64,000 nt of DNA from Rhodocyclaceae bacterium (GCA_023150275.1 JAKLLG010000004.1:62001-126000), one strand, 5' to 3'. Shown: positions 54,398 to 63,698, counted from the stretch's first letter. Notes: a model not told the origin generated them from the letters alone. Made by a program: numbers and translations.

Positions 54398-54411
54398 TTG
54401 ACGTGGATCAA
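54398..54411. promoter_or_regulatory. FNR/Dnr-type binding site
   Basis: TTGACGTGGATCAA matches the FNR-family consensus TTGAT-N4-ATCAA at 9 of 10 fixed positions. It lies 58 bases before nirJ on one side and 110 bases before ybjQ on the other. The distance suits activation of nirJ-nirN under low oxygen or nitric oxide. A Crp/Fnr-family regulator gene lies at 20827-21543 but need not be the binder. Confidence 0.72.
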
Positions 54412-54521
54412 CCTCGCCGGCATGCTCCGCCTGCTGCGACAAGGCGTGGCGGCGATCAAGCAGCCCGCGTGCAGCACATGGCGCATACCATGACACTTCA
54501 TCCAGCCAACGGAGTTACAGC

Positions 54522-54842
54522 ATGCAGATGACCACCACCCCCAACATCGAAGGCAAGCGCATCACCCGTTACTGCGGCGTCGTCGCTGGCGAGGCGATCC
54601 TCGGCGCCAACATCTTCAAGGATCTGTTCGCCGGCATCCGCGATCTCGTCGGTGGCCGTTCCGGCACCTACGAGCGCGAACTGCAGCGCGCCCGCGACAT
54701 CGCCTTGAAGGAACTCGCCGAGCGCGCGCAGGAAATGGGCGCCAACGCCGTCGTCGGCATCGACCTCGACTACGAGGTAATGGGCGAAAGGAACGGCATG
54801 CTGATGGTGTCGGCGAGCGGCACGGCGGTTGTGGTCGAATAA
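54522..54842 (+). CDS. YbjQ-family (DUF74) protein
   Basis: 106 aa. The family pattern is [20 protein letters not shown] and [17 protein letters not shown], ending in a short beta-hairpin. It forms pentamers in known structures; metal binding has been suggested but is not proven. GGAG sits about 10 bases before the ATG. It is divergent from nirJ and shares the gap that holds the FNR-type site. Confidence 0.88.
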   Translation: MQMTTTPNIEGKRITRYCGVVAGEAILGANIFKDLFAGIRDLVGGRSGTYERELQRARDIALKELAERAQEMGANAVVGIDLDYEVMGERNGMLMVSASGTAVVVE

Positions 54843-54862
54843 GCCCGACACGCTCCGCACGG

Positions 54863-55123
54863 GTGACGATCCGCTGCTGCCGCCCCTGCGGCAGCGCCAA
54901 GCAATCCTTTGCCACGGTGCTGGAAAGCGCCGCCCGCGAACCTGTGCTGATCCAGAAACAGAAGCGCGACGTGGCCGTGGTGCTTTCAATCGCCGATTAC
55001 GAACGGCTGACACGCATGAATGTGCAGGCCTTCCAGCGCTTTTGCGATCAGGTCGGCGCCAAGGCCGAACAACGCGGGCTGACCGAGGAAAAACTGGCGG
55101 AACTGCTCGACGACGATGCCTGA
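54863..55123 (+). CDS. Phd/YefM-type antitoxin
   Basis: 86 aa starting at GTG 54863. The core AKQSFATVLESAAREPVLIQ and QKRDVAVVLSIADYERLTRM is the Phd/YefM DNA-binding fold, and a C-terminal helix (EEKLAELLDDDA) would bind the toxin. The first dozen residues (TIRCCRPCGS) differ from the usual start, and no SD is visible, so the N-terminus may be misassigned. Its stop overlaps the start of the PIN toxin gene by 8 bases. Confidence 0.78.
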   Translation: MTIRCCRPCGSAKQSFATVLESAAREPVLIQKQKRDVAVVLSIADYERLTRMNVQAFQRFCDQVGAKAEQRGLTEEKLAELLDDDA

Positions 55124-55544
55124 CCTGCGGCTTGTCGTCGACGCCAATGTCCTGATCAGCCGGCTGCTGTCACCGCGCTCTGTCGCAGCGCGTGCCGTCG
55201 ATCTGGCGATTACGGAAGGGCGCCTGCTGGTATCCGGGGCCACGCTGTCCGAACTCGCCCGCGTTCTGGCCCGACCGAAATCCGATCGCTACATCGGTAT
55301 CGAAGACCCGCAGGAGTTCATCCGGTACCTCGCCACGCTGGTCGAAGTGATTACCGTCCTGCAGAGATTCCAGGCCTGTCGCGACCCGAAGGACGATATG
55401 TTTCTCGATGTCGTCGCCAATGGCCAGGCCAGCGCCATCATCACCGGAGATGCCGATCTTCTAGCGCTGGATCCGTTCATGGAAATCCGGATCGTGACGC
55501 CGGCGATGTGGGTGGATCGGTCGTTGCAAGATCAGGAAAAATAA
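55116..55544 (+). CDS. PIN-domain toxin
   Basis: 142 aa. PIN-domain acidic residues are in LRLVVDANVLISRLL (Asp9), CRDPKDDMFLDVVANG and ITGDADLLALDPF. Such proteins are RNases held inactive by the partner antitoxin. The gene overlaps the antitoxin by 8 bases in the usual order. It is intact, with all acidic positions kept. Confidence 0.88.
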   Translation: MPDLRLVVDANVLISRLLSPRSVAARAVDLAITEGRLLVSGATLSELARVLARPKSDRYIGIEDPQEFIRYLATLVEVITVLQRFQACRDPKDDMFLDVVANGQASAIITGDADLLALDPFMEIRIVTPAMWVDRSLQDQEK

Positions 55545-55553
55545 CGCCCGGAC

Positions 55554-55838
55554 TTACTTCCGGCCGCTTTTCCCGTCCGCGTCCTGCGGTGCGAACTTGC
55601 CTGTGCCGGTGGCCTTCTCGTAAGCATCCCACGCGGCATCGTAACGACGGCGGTGGAAGAAGTTGCAGCCGGCAAAGACCGCGATGCCAATCACTACCGG
55701 CCAGGTCCACGAGTGATAGACGGCAGCTTCAAGGTACATCGCCGAGAGCACGCCGATCCCCCAGCGCAGGCGTTCGATCAGTTGCAACTCGGCATCCGCG
55801 ACGCGGCAGCGGACGTGCAGTTCTTCGATATCGGTCAT
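55554..55838 (-). CDS. Small membrane protein, unknown
   Basis: 94 aa from ATG at 55838; the open frame to 56432 overlaps the exporter gene antisense and is rejected. A charged N-terminal helix (EELHVRCRVADAELQLIERL) precedes two hydrophobic segments (IGVLSAMYLEAAVYHSW and PVVIGIAVFAGCNFF), then a basic/aromatic patch HRRRYDAAWDAYEKATG. No family recognised. It is convergent with the PIN toxin. Confidence 0.6.
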   Translation of the reverse strand: MTDIEELHVRCRVADAELQLIERLRWGIGVLSAMYLEAAVYHSWTWPVVIGIAVFAGCNFFHRRRYDAAWDAYEKATGTGKFAPQDADGKSGRK

Positions 55839-56076
55839 GATTCGGTCAGTCGTGAGGCATTCGAGGCGCGCATTTTCCCACGGCTCGCGGAAGAATCGTG
55901 AACTTGCTGAGGGAGCAGTTCGACGCCGGGCCACGACACGCACTGCTGCAGGATGCAACGCGGGCGAGAACAGCCATGACAGCAGGGACGTCGCACCGGG
56001 ACTTCGCGTATACTTCCACGATTGATTTTCCGGACAACCGGACCCCTGCGGGCCCCGCGGACACGACCAGCACCCC

Positions 56077-58371
56077 ATGAATCCCCCCGGCACCACCCCG
56101 TTTTCCAGCACCACGCCGCCCCTGCCGGCCGGCTGGCAGGAAAAGCTGCAGCCGCGCCTCGCTGCCGGCGAAACCCTGCTCGCCTTCCTCGAAACCGACC
56201 TCGACGCCCGCCTCAACTTTGCCAGGGGCCTTGTCGCCGTCAGCGACCGCCGCTTGCTCGCCTGCGCGGCGGGCAGCCATGACTGGCAGGAATGGCCGAT
56301 CGCCGCCGGCCTCGCGCTGCAGCACCACGACCACGCCGGCGTCGGCACGCTGGAACTGGTGAATGCCGAAGGCCGGCTGGCCAGCTGGCGTTTCACGCTT
56401 TCCGAGAACCTCGCCGCGCTGCGCGTCGTCAATCACTTCGAGGAGCGCCTGCAGACGATCGTCACCGGCCGACCGCCGGAGAAGGACGACGAGGAAGTCT
56501 GCCCGAAGTGCAAGGCGCCGCTGCCGCCGGGCGAGGACGAGTGCCCGATCTGCGTGCGCGAGCACCAGACGCCGCCCTCGACCTGGGTGCTGTTCCGCCT
56601 GTGGCGCTTCGCCCACCCCTACCGCTGGCAGCTGCTGCTCGGCTTCACGCTGACGCTGTGCGCGACCGCTGCCTCGCTGGTGGCGCCGTACATGTCGATG
56701 CCGCTGATGGACAAGGTGCTGATCCCGTACCAGAACGGCACGCCGATCGACCGCGACCTGGTCATGCTCTACCTCGGCGGCCTGCTCGGCTCGGCACTGG
56801 TGGCGTGGGGGCTGGGCTGGGCGCGCACCTACATCCTCGCCCTCGTTTCCGAGCGCATGGGGGCGGACCTGCGCACCACCACCTACGAGCACCTGCTGGC
56901 GCTGTCGCAGGAATACTTCGGCGGCAAGCGCACCGGCGACCTGATGGCGCGCATCGGCTCGGAAACCGACCGCATCAACATCTTCCTCTCGCTGCATCTG
57001 CTCGATTTCGCCACCGACGTGCTGATGATCACCATGACCGCGGTGATCCTGATCTCGATCAACCCGTGGCTGGCGCTGGTCACGCTGCTGCCGCTACCCT
57101 TGATCGCGTGGATGATCCATGTGGTGCGCGACAAGCTGCGCACCGGCTTCGAGAAGGTGGACCGCATCTGGGCCGAAGTGACCAACGTGCTCGCCGACAC
57201 CATTCCCGGCATCCGCGTCGTCAAGGCCTTCGCGCAGGAGAAGCGCGAGGTCGATCGCTTCCGCGCCGCCAACCAGCACAACCTGCAGGTGAACGACAAG
57301 GTCAATCGCGTCTGGTCGTTGTTCACGCCGACGGTGACGCTGCTCACCGAAATCGGCCTGCTCGTCGTCTGGGCCTTTGGCATCTGGCAGGTCTCGAAGG
57401 ACGAGATCACAGTCGGCGTGCTGACTGCCTTCCTCGCCTACATCAGCCGCTTCTACACCCGCCTCGACTCGATGAGCCGCATCGTCTCGGTGACGCAGAA
57501 GGCAGCCGCCGGCGCCAAGCGCATCTTCGACATCCTCGACCACGTCTCCAGCGTGCCCGAGCCGCAGACCCCAGTCCATCTGCCGCCGGTGCAGGGCCGC
57601 ATCGAATTGAAGCAGATCGGCTTCCGCCACGGTACGCGCGCCGTCACCCGCGACATGAGCCTCGTCATCGAGCCGGGCGAGATGATCGGCCTCGTCGGCC
57701 ACTCCGGCTCCGGCAAGTCGACGCTGGTGAACCTGATCTGCCGCTTCTATGACGTCGCCGAGGGGGCGATCCTGATCGACGGCATCGACATCCGCTCGGT
57801 GCCGGTCGCCGAATACCGCCGCAACATCGGCCTCGTGCTGCAGGAACCCTTCCTCTTCTTCGGCACCATCGCCGAGAACATCGCCTACGGCAAGCCGGAG
57901 GCGACGCGCGAGGAAATCATCGCCGCCGCGCGTGCCGCCAATGCCCACGAGTTCATCCTGCGCCTGCCGCACGGCTACGACTCGCTGGTCGGCGAGCGCG
58001 GCCAGTCGCTCTCGGGCGGCGAGCGCCAGCGCATCTCGATCGCCCGCGCGCTGCTGATCGACCCGCGCATCCTGATCCTCGACGAGGCCACCTCGTCGGT
58101 CGACACGACGACCGAGAAGGAAATCCAGAAGGCGCTCGACAACCTCGTGCATGGCCGCACGACGATCGCCATCGCACACCGCCTGTCGACGCTGCGCCAG
58201 GCCAACCGGCTGGTGGTACTCGATCGCGGCAAGATCGTCGAGGTCGGCAACCACGACGAACTGATGGCCCTCGAAGGGCACTACTACAAGCTCTACATGG
58301 CGCAGGCGCGCAACGTCGATGCCGAGGACGAACTGCCGCTCCTGAACGCGCCGCAGAAGGAGCATGCCTGA
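56077..58371 (+). CDS. Cyanophycin-associated ABC exporter
   Basis: 764-aa ABC half-exporter (type IV fold). An N-terminal 140-residue cytoplasmic domain (ERLQTIVTGRPPEKDDEE at its end) leads to a zinc ribbon with C142, C145, C156 and C159 (VCPKCKAPLPPGEDECPICV). Six membrane helices follow (about 178-460). The nucleotide-binding domain has Walker A VGHSGSGKSTL (near 540), signature LSGGERQRISIARALL, Walker B RILILDEATSSVD and the H-loop AIAHRLST. It would act as a homodimer. It overlaps the DUF1854 gene by 1 base and precedes two cyanophycin synthetases, a conserved arrangement in betaproteobacteria. The cargo is unknown. Confidence 0.9.
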   Translation: MNPPGTTPFSSTTPPLPAGWQEKLQPRLAAGETLLAFLETDLDARLNFARGLVAVSDRRLLACAAGSHDWQEWPIAAGLALQHHDHAGVGTLELVNAEGRLASWRFTLSENLAALRVVNHFEERLQTIVTGRPPEKDDEEVCPKCKAPLPPGEDECPICVREHQTPPSTWVLFRLWRFAHPYRWQLLLGFTLTLCATAASLVAPYMSMPLMDKVLIPYQNGTPIDRDLVMLYLGGLLGSALVAWGLGWARTYILALVSERMGADLRTTTYEHLLALSQEYFGGKRTGDLMARIGSETDRINIFLSLHLLDFATDVLMITMTAVILISINPWLALVTLLPLPLIAWMIHVVRDKLRTGFEKVDRIWAEVTNVLADTIPGIRVVKAFAQEKREVDRFRAANQHNLQVNDKVNRVWSLFTPTVTLLTEIGLLVVWAFGIWQVSKDEITVGVLTAFLAYISRFYTRLDSMSRIVSVTQKAAAGAKRIFDILDHVSSVPEPQTPVHLPPVQGRIELKQIGFRHGTRAVTRDMSLVIEPGEMIGLVGHSGSGKSTLVNLICRFYDVAEGAILIDGIDIRSVPVAEYRRNIGLVLQEPFLFFGTIAENIAYGKPEATREEIIAAARAANAHEFILRLPHGYDSLVGERGQSLSGGERQRISIARALLIDPRILILDEATSSVDTTTEKEIQKALDNLVHGRTTIAIAHRLSTLRQANRLVVLDRGKIVEVGNHDELMALEGHYYKLYMAQARNVDAEDELPLLNAPQKEHA

Positions 58372-58832
58372 TGAACTTCGCCCTCATCCGCAACCCCTTC
58401 GGCCGACTCGTGTTTACCGGTGCCGACGGCGAGGTGCATGAATCGGTGGTGCCGGTGCGCGCCTTCCCGATCGGCGCACCCGACGACGGCATCGCGCTGG
58501 TCAGCGGCGAAGGCCGCGAACTCGTCTGGATCGACCGTCTCGACACGCTGCCGGCCGCAACCGCCGCGCTGATCCGCGAGGAACTGGAAAGCCGCGAGTT
58601 CGTACCGCTCGTCCGCCGCATCCGCGGCGTCTCCAGCTTTGCCTGCCCGAGCACCTGGGACGTCGATACCGATCGTGGCGACGCGCAACTGGTATTGAAA
58701 GGCGAGGAAGACATCCGCCGGCTCGGCCGCGACAAGCTGCTGATCGCCGACGCCCACGGCATCCAGTACCTGATCCGCGACCTGACGGCACTGGATCGCG
58801 GGAGCCGCAAGATACTTGATCGCTTCCTGTAA
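58371..58832 (+). CDS. DUF1854 protein of the cyanophycin cluster
   Basis: 153 aa, soluble. It starts within the exporter stop (TGATG). The pattern RNPFGRLVFTGADGEVHESV, then VPVRAFPIGAPDDGIALV, and a late EEDIRRLGRDKLLIADAHGI is the DUF1854 family, which accompanies this exporter and cyanophycin synthetases. It probably works with the exporter; the biochemical role is unknown. Confidence 0.85.
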   Translation: MNFALIRNPFGRLVFTGADGEVHESVVPVRAFPIGAPDDGIALVSGEGRELVWIDRLDTLPAATAALIREELESREFVPLVRRIRGVSSFACPSTWDVDTDRGDAQLVLKGEEDIRRLGRDKLLIADAHGIQYLIRDLTALDRGSRKILDRFL

Positions 58833-58890
58833 TCACAAACGGCGCCGCCACGTTATTTGCCCATAAACTTCTCACGACACTCCGCCCCCC

Positions 58891-61068
58891 ATGAGCCAAA
58901 AAGACATCATCTTCCGCAAGATCGTGCCGCTGCGCGGCCCCAATGTGTGGACCTACCGCCCGGTGCTGGAGGCGTGGGTGGATATCGGCGAGCTTGAGGA
59001 TTTTCCCTCGAACAAGATTCCCGGCTACTACGAGCGGCTGAAGGCCATGCTGCCCTCGCTGATCGAGCACCGCTGCAGCTACGAAGAGCGCGGCGGCTTC
59101 CTGCGCCGGGTCGAGGAAGGCACCTGGCCGGCGCACATCCTCGAACACGTGACGCTCGAACTGCAGAACCTCGCCGGCCTGCCCGGCGGCTTCGGCCGCG
59201 CGCGCGAAACCTCGGAGCGCGGCGTCTACAAGGTAGCCATCCGCGCCTGGCAGGAAGATGTCACACGCGCCGCGCTGCACAAGGGGCGCGAGTTGATCAT
59301 GGCGGCAATGGAAGACCGCCCCTTCGACGTCGCTGCCGCCATCGAGGAACTGACCGACATGGTCGATTCGCTGTGCCTCGGCCCGTCTACGGCGAGCATC
59401 GTCGATGCCGCCGACGACCGCGACATTCCGGCAATCCGCCTGCTCGAAGACGGCAATCTGGTGCAGATCGGCTATGGCGCCGCGATGCGCCGCATCTGGA
59501 CGGCCGAGACCGACCGCACCAGCGCCATCGCCGAAGGCATCTCGCGCGACAAGGATCTGACCAAGTCGCTCTTGAGTTCCTGCGGCGTGCCGGTGCCGGA
59601 AGGCCGCGAGGTCGACAGCCCGGAAGATGCATGGGACGCGGCGCAGGACATCGGCCTGCCGGTCGTCGTCAAGCCGGTCGATGGCAATCATGGTCGTGGC
59701 GTGTTCATCGACCTGAAATCGCGCGAGGAAGTCGAGAAGGCTTATTCGGTCGCCGTCGATGAAGGCAGCGGCGTCCTCGTCGAGCGTTCGATTCCCGGCA
59801 CCGAGCATCGCCTGCTGGTGATCGGCGGCAAGCTGGTCGCCGCCAACCGCGGCGACATGATCAAGGTGACGGGCGATGGCAGATCGACCGTGCGCGAACT
59901 GATCGACCTGCAGATCAACTGCGACCCGCGCCGCGGCCCGACCGAAAAACATCCGCTGTCGATCATCCGCATCGACACCGCCGCGCGCATCGAACTGGAG
60001 CGTCAGGGGCTGACCGGCGATTCCGTTCCCGCTGCCGGCAAGGAAGTGCTGATCCAGCGCAACGCCAACCACGAGTTCGACTGCACCGACGAAGTGCATC
60101 CGGAAACGGCGCATCTCGTCTCGCTCGCCGCGCGCATCGTCGGGCTGGACATCGCCGGCATCGACCTCGTCGCCGAAGACATTTCGAAGCCGCTCGATGC
60201 GCAGGGCGGCGCCATCGTCGAGGTGAATGCCGGCCCCAGCCTGCTGATGCACCTGAAACCCGGTGTCGGCAAGCCGCGCCCGGTGGGCAAGGCGATCGTC
60301 GACCACCTATTCCCGAAGAGCGCCAGCGGCCGCATCCCCATCGTCGGCATCACCGGCTCGCGCGGCAAGACCGGTGTTGCCCGCATCCTGCGCCATCTGC
60401 TGCAGATCACCGGCAAGCAGGTCGGCGCGGCGACCAGCGACGGCCTCTTCCTCGGCAAGCGTCACGTCGAAAGAAAGGACTGCGCACACTGGCAACCGGC
60501 ACGCCGCGTGCTGATGGCGCGCGCGGTCGAAATGGCGGTGTTCGAGAACGGCCCGGCGACGATACTCGGCGAGGGGCTGGCCTACGACCGCTGCCAGATC
60601 GGCGTCGTCACCAACGTCAGCGATTTCGAGCACCTCGCGGCCGACTACGACGTGCAGAGCATCGACCAGTTGTGGAAGGCGCTGCGCACGCAGGTGGACG
60701 TCGTGCTCGACAGCGGCGTCTCCGTGCTGAACGCGGCAGATGAGCAGGTCGTCGAAATGGCCGAGCTTTCCGACGGCGAAGTCATCTTCTACGCGATCGA
60801 CCCCGACACCCCGGCGCTCGCCGCGCACCGCCAGAACGACGGCCGCAGTGTCTATGTGCGCGACGGCTACCTGACGCTCGCCTGCGGCGAGGACGAGGAG
60901 CCGCTGATCGAAACCGTCGCCTTCATCGGCACGCCGAAGGGCTGCGCGCCGCACGAGATCGAGAACCTGCTCGCCGCCGTGGCTGCGGCCTGGGCGCTCG
61001 ATCTGTCGCCCGATCTGCTGCGCACCGGCATCAGCACCTGTGAAATGGACGAGGCCGAAGCGGCCTGA
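58891..61068 (+). CDS. Cyanophycin synthetase paralogue lacking the C-terminal Mur-ligase lobe
   Basis: 725 aa. The N-domain (1-160) contains H82-I-L-E85-H86-V-T-L-E90, a metal-site-like pattern. The ATP-grasp domain (about 215-480) includes VVVKPVDGNHGRGVFIDL, VERSIPGTEHRLLVIGG and AIVEVNAGPSLLMHL. The Mur-ligase-like domain starts with a P-loop GITGSRGKTGVARI (486-499), where the usual second Thr is Gly. The protein ends at about 725, before the last lobe seen in the next gene's product, much as cyanobacterial CphA2 is shorter than CphA1. It adds aspartate and arginine, or dipeptides, to cyanophycin; which activity remains is inference. Confidence 0.9.
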   Translation: MSQKDIIFRKIVPLRGPNVWTYRPVLEAWVDIGELEDFPSNKIPGYYERLKAMLPSLIEHRCSYEERGGFLRRVEEGTWPAHILEHVTLELQNLAGLPGGFGRARETSERGVYKVAIRAWQEDVTRAALHKGRELIMAAMEDRPFDVAAAIEELTDMVDSLCLGPSTASIVDAADDRDIPAIRLLEDGNLVQIGYGAAMRRIWTAETDRTSAIAEGISRDKDLTKSLLSSCGVPVPEGREVDSPEDAWDAAQDIGLPVVVKPVDGNHGRGVFIDLKSREEVEKAYSVAVDEGSGVLVERSIPGTEHRLLVIGGKLVAANRGDMIKVTGDGRSTVRELIDLQINCDPRRGPTEKHPLSIIRIDTAARIELERQGLTGDSVPAAGKEVLIQRNANHEFDCTDEVHPETAHLVSLAARIVGLDIAGIDLVAEDISKPLDAQGGAIVEVNAGPSLLMHLKPGVGKPRPVGKAIVDHLFPKSASGRIPIVGITGSRGKTGVARILRHLLQITGKQVGAATSDGLFLGKRHVERKDCAHWQPARRVLMARAVEMAVFENGPATILGEGLAYDRCQIGVVTNVSDFEHLAADYDVQSIDQLWKALRTQVDVVLDSGVSVLNAADEQVVEMAELSDGEVIFYAIDPDTPALAAHRQNDGRSVYVRDGYLTLACGEDEEPLIETVAFIGTPKGCAPHEIENLLAAVAAAWALDLSPDLLRTGISTCEMDEAEAA

Positions 61069-61100
61069 GCCTGACAAAGAAACCAAGGACGAGACACCCC

Positions 61101-63674
61101 ATGGACGTTTCCCGCACCCGGGCCCTGCGCGGCCCCAACCTGTGGAGCCGGCACACGGCGATCGAATGCATCTTCGCGTGCACGGAAGACGAACGCGACA
61201 TCGCTCGCCTCTCCGGCTTCGAAACGCGCCTGCGCGCCCGCTTTCCGGCCATCGACCTGCAGGCGCCGAGCGGCGGCCGGCCGATTTCGCTGGCGCACGT
61301 GCAGGAAGCCGCGGCGCTGTCGCTGCAGGTACAGGCCGGCTGCACGGTGACCTTCTCGCTGACGCGGGAAACGGTCGAGCCCGGCACCTATCAGGTGGTC
61401 GTCGAATACGCCGAGGAACCGGTCGGACGGCTCGCGTTCGAGATGGCGGAGCAGTTGCTGCGCGCCGCACTCGACGACACGCCCTTCGACATCGACGACG
61501 CGCTCTTCAAGCTCAAGGATCTCGACGGCGACGTGCGCCTCGGCCCCTCGACCGGCGCCATCGTCTACGCCGGCGTCGCGCGCGGCATTCCCTATCGCCG
61601 GCTCACCGAAGGCAGCCTCGTGCAGTTCGGCTGGGGCAGCAAGCAGCGCCGCATTCAGGCTGCCGAAACCGATCTGTCCTCCGCCATCGCCGAATCGATC
61701 GCGCAGGACAAGGAACTCACGAAGAAACTGCTGCACGCCGCCGGCGTGCCGGTGCCGCTCGGCCGCCCGGTCGAGGACGCCGAGGATGCCTGGGCCGCCG
61801 CGCAGGAGATCGGCGGGCCGGTCGTCGTGAAACCGCAGGACGGCAACCAGGGCAAGGGCATCACGGTCAACGTCAGCAGCCGCGAAGACGTGATGAAGGC
61901 CTACGAGTCGGCGCGCGAGCATCGCCGCCACATCCTCGTCGAGCGCTACCTGCCTGGCCACGATTTCCGCTTCCTCGTCATCGGCAAGAACCTCGTTGCC
62001 GCCGCACGCCGCGACCCGGCGCAGGTGATCGGCGACGGCCAGCACAACATCAAGGAGCTGGTCGACATCGTCAATGCCGACCCGCGCCGCGGCACCGGGC
62101 ACGAATCGTCGCTGACGAAGATCCGCTTCGACGACATCGCCATCGCCCACCTCGCGAAGAAGGGCTACAACCCGGAGACCGTGCCGGCCAAGGGCGAGCG
62201 CGTAATGCTCCGGAACAACGCGAACCTTTCCACCGGCGGCACCGCCACCGACGTCACCGACGAAGTGCATCCGGAACTCGCCGCCTGCGCTGTCGCTGCC
62301 GCGCAGACCGTCGGGCTGGACATCGCGGGCATCGACGTTGTCTGCCAGACGGTGCAGGAGCCGCTGGAAGCGCAGGGCGGCGGCATCGTCGAAGTGAACG
62401 CTGCGCCTGGCCTGCGCATGCACCTGACGCCATCCTTCGGCAAGGGCCGCCCGATCGGCGAGGCGGTCATCAACATGATGTACGAGGATCCGGCCGAGGA
62501 TGGCCGCATCCCCATCGTCGCCGTCACCGGCACCAACGGCAAGACGACGACGACGCGGCTGATCGCGCATCTGCTCACGGTGAGCGGCCTGCGCGTCGGC
62601 TTCACCGGCACCGACGGCGTCTTCGTCGAGCGTCGCCGCATCGACAGCGGCGACTGTTCCGGCCCGAAGAGCGCGCGCAACGTGCTGCTGCACCCGGACG
62701 TCGACGCCGCGGTGCTCGAATGCGCGCGCGGCGGCATGCTGCGCGAGGGACTGGGCTTCGACCGCTGCGATGTGGCGGTGGTCACCAACGTCGGCGTCGG
62801 CGATCACCTCGGACTCAACTTCATCACCACCGTGGACGATCTCGCGGTGGTGAAGCGCGTCATCGTCGATAACGTCGCCGAGACCGGCTACGCCGTGCTC
62901 AACGCCGCCGATCCGCTGGTCGCGAAGATGGCCAGCCACTGCCCCGGCGCGGTGATCTTCTTTGCGATGGACCGCAACAACGCGGTGATGTCGCGCCATC
63001 GCGCACAGGGCAAGCGTGTCGTCTATGTAGAGAACGGCGCCATCGTCGCCGCGCAGGGGCAAAGCGAACACCGCGTGCCGCTCAACGCGATTCCGCTGAC
63101 ACGCGACGGCAGCATCGGCTTCCAGGTCGAGAACGCGATGGCCGCGACGGCCGCCGCCTGGGCGCTGGACATGGATTGGGAGAGCATCCGTGCCGGCCTC
63201 GGCTCGTTCATTTCCGACGCCTCGACCGCCCCCGGCCGCTTCAACGTCTTCAGCTACAAGGGCGCGACGCTGATCGCCGACTACGGCCACAACCCGGATG
63301 CGATCATCGCGCTGGTGCGCGCCATCGAGACGATGCCGGCGAAGCGCCGCTCGGTGGTCATCAGCGCCGCCGGCGACCGCCGCGACGAGGACATCCGCCA
63401 GCAGACGCAGACGCTCGGCGACGCCTTCGACGAAGTGATCCTCTACGAAGACGCCTGCATGCGCGGCCGCGATGAAGGCGAAACGATCGCCCTGCTGCGT
63501 GCCGGCCTCGCCGGCGCGAAACGTACCGGCTCGGTCGACGAGATCAAGGGCGAGTTCCTCGCTATCGACACCGCGCTCGGCCGGCTTGATTCCGGCGACC
63601 TCTGCCTGATCCTCGTCGATCAGGTCGAGGAAGCGCTGGCGCATATTGCGCAGCGGGTGGCGGAAGCGGGCTGA
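61101..63674 (+). CDS. cphA: Cyanophycin synthetase
   Basis: 857 aa, full domain set. The N-domain has H66-V-Q-E69-A70-A-A-L-S74, so two positions of the H-x-x-E-H...E pattern seen in the paralogue are lost. The ATP-grasp domain (about 210-470) has VVVKPQDGNQGKGITVNVSS and VERYLPGHDFRFLVIG. The Mur-ligase domain has P-loop VTGTNGKTTTTRLI (475-488), GLGFDRCDVAVVTNVGVGDH and a complete C-terminal lobe with STAPGRFNVFSYKG and ADYGHNPDAII. It polymerises aspartate and arginine into the cytoplasmic nitrogen store cyanophycin. It follows its paralogue by 32 bases. Confidence 0.95.
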   Translation: MDVSRTRALRGPNLWSRHTAIECIFACTEDERDIARLSGFETRLRARFPAIDLQAPSGGRPISLAHVQEAAALSLQVQAGCTVTFSLTRETVEPGTYQVVVEYAEEPVGRLAFEMAEQLLRAALDDTPFDIDDALFKLKDLDGDVRLGPSTGAIVYAGVARGIPYRRLTEGSLVQFGWGSKQRRIQAAETDLSSAIAESIAQDKELTKKLLHAAGVPVPLGRPVEDAEDAWAAAQEIGGPVVVKPQDGNQGKGITVNVSSREDVMKAYESAREHRRHILVERYLPGHDFRFLVIGKNLVAAARRDPAQVIGDGQHNIKELVDIVNADPRRGTGHESSLTKIRFDDIAIAHLAKKGYNPETVPAKGERVMLRNNANLSTGGTATDVTDEVHPELAACAVAAAQTVGLDIAGIDVVCQTVQEPLEAQGGGIVEVNAAPGLRMHLTPSFGKGRPIGEAVINMMYEDPAEDGRIPIVAVTGTNGKTTTTRLIAHLLTVSGLRVGFTGTDGVFVERRRIDSGDCSGPKSARNVLLHPDVDAAVLECARGGMLREGLGFDRCDVAVVTNVGVGDHLGLNFITTVDDLAVVKRVIVDNVAETGYAVLNAADPLVAKMASHCPGAVIFFAMDRNNAVMSRHRAQGKRVVYVENGAIVAAQGQSEHRVPLNAIPLTRDGSIGFQVENAMAATAAAWALDMDWESIRAGLGSFISDASTAPGRFNVFSYKGATLIADYGHNPDAIIALVRAIETMPAKRRSVVISAAGDRRDEDIRQQTQTLGDAFDEVILYEDACMRGRDEGETIALLRAGLAGAKRTGSVDEIKGEFLAIDTALGRLDSGDLCLILVDQVEEALAHIAQRVAEAG

Positions 63675-63698
63675 ACACGCTCTCCGCGCACCGACTTC

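Noticed and set aside
60867..63644. 925-codon open frame on the minus strand opposite cphA
   Set aside because: Antisense shadow in high-GC DNA; the plus-strand frame has all cyanophycin synthetase motifs and the antisense text has no recognisable domain.
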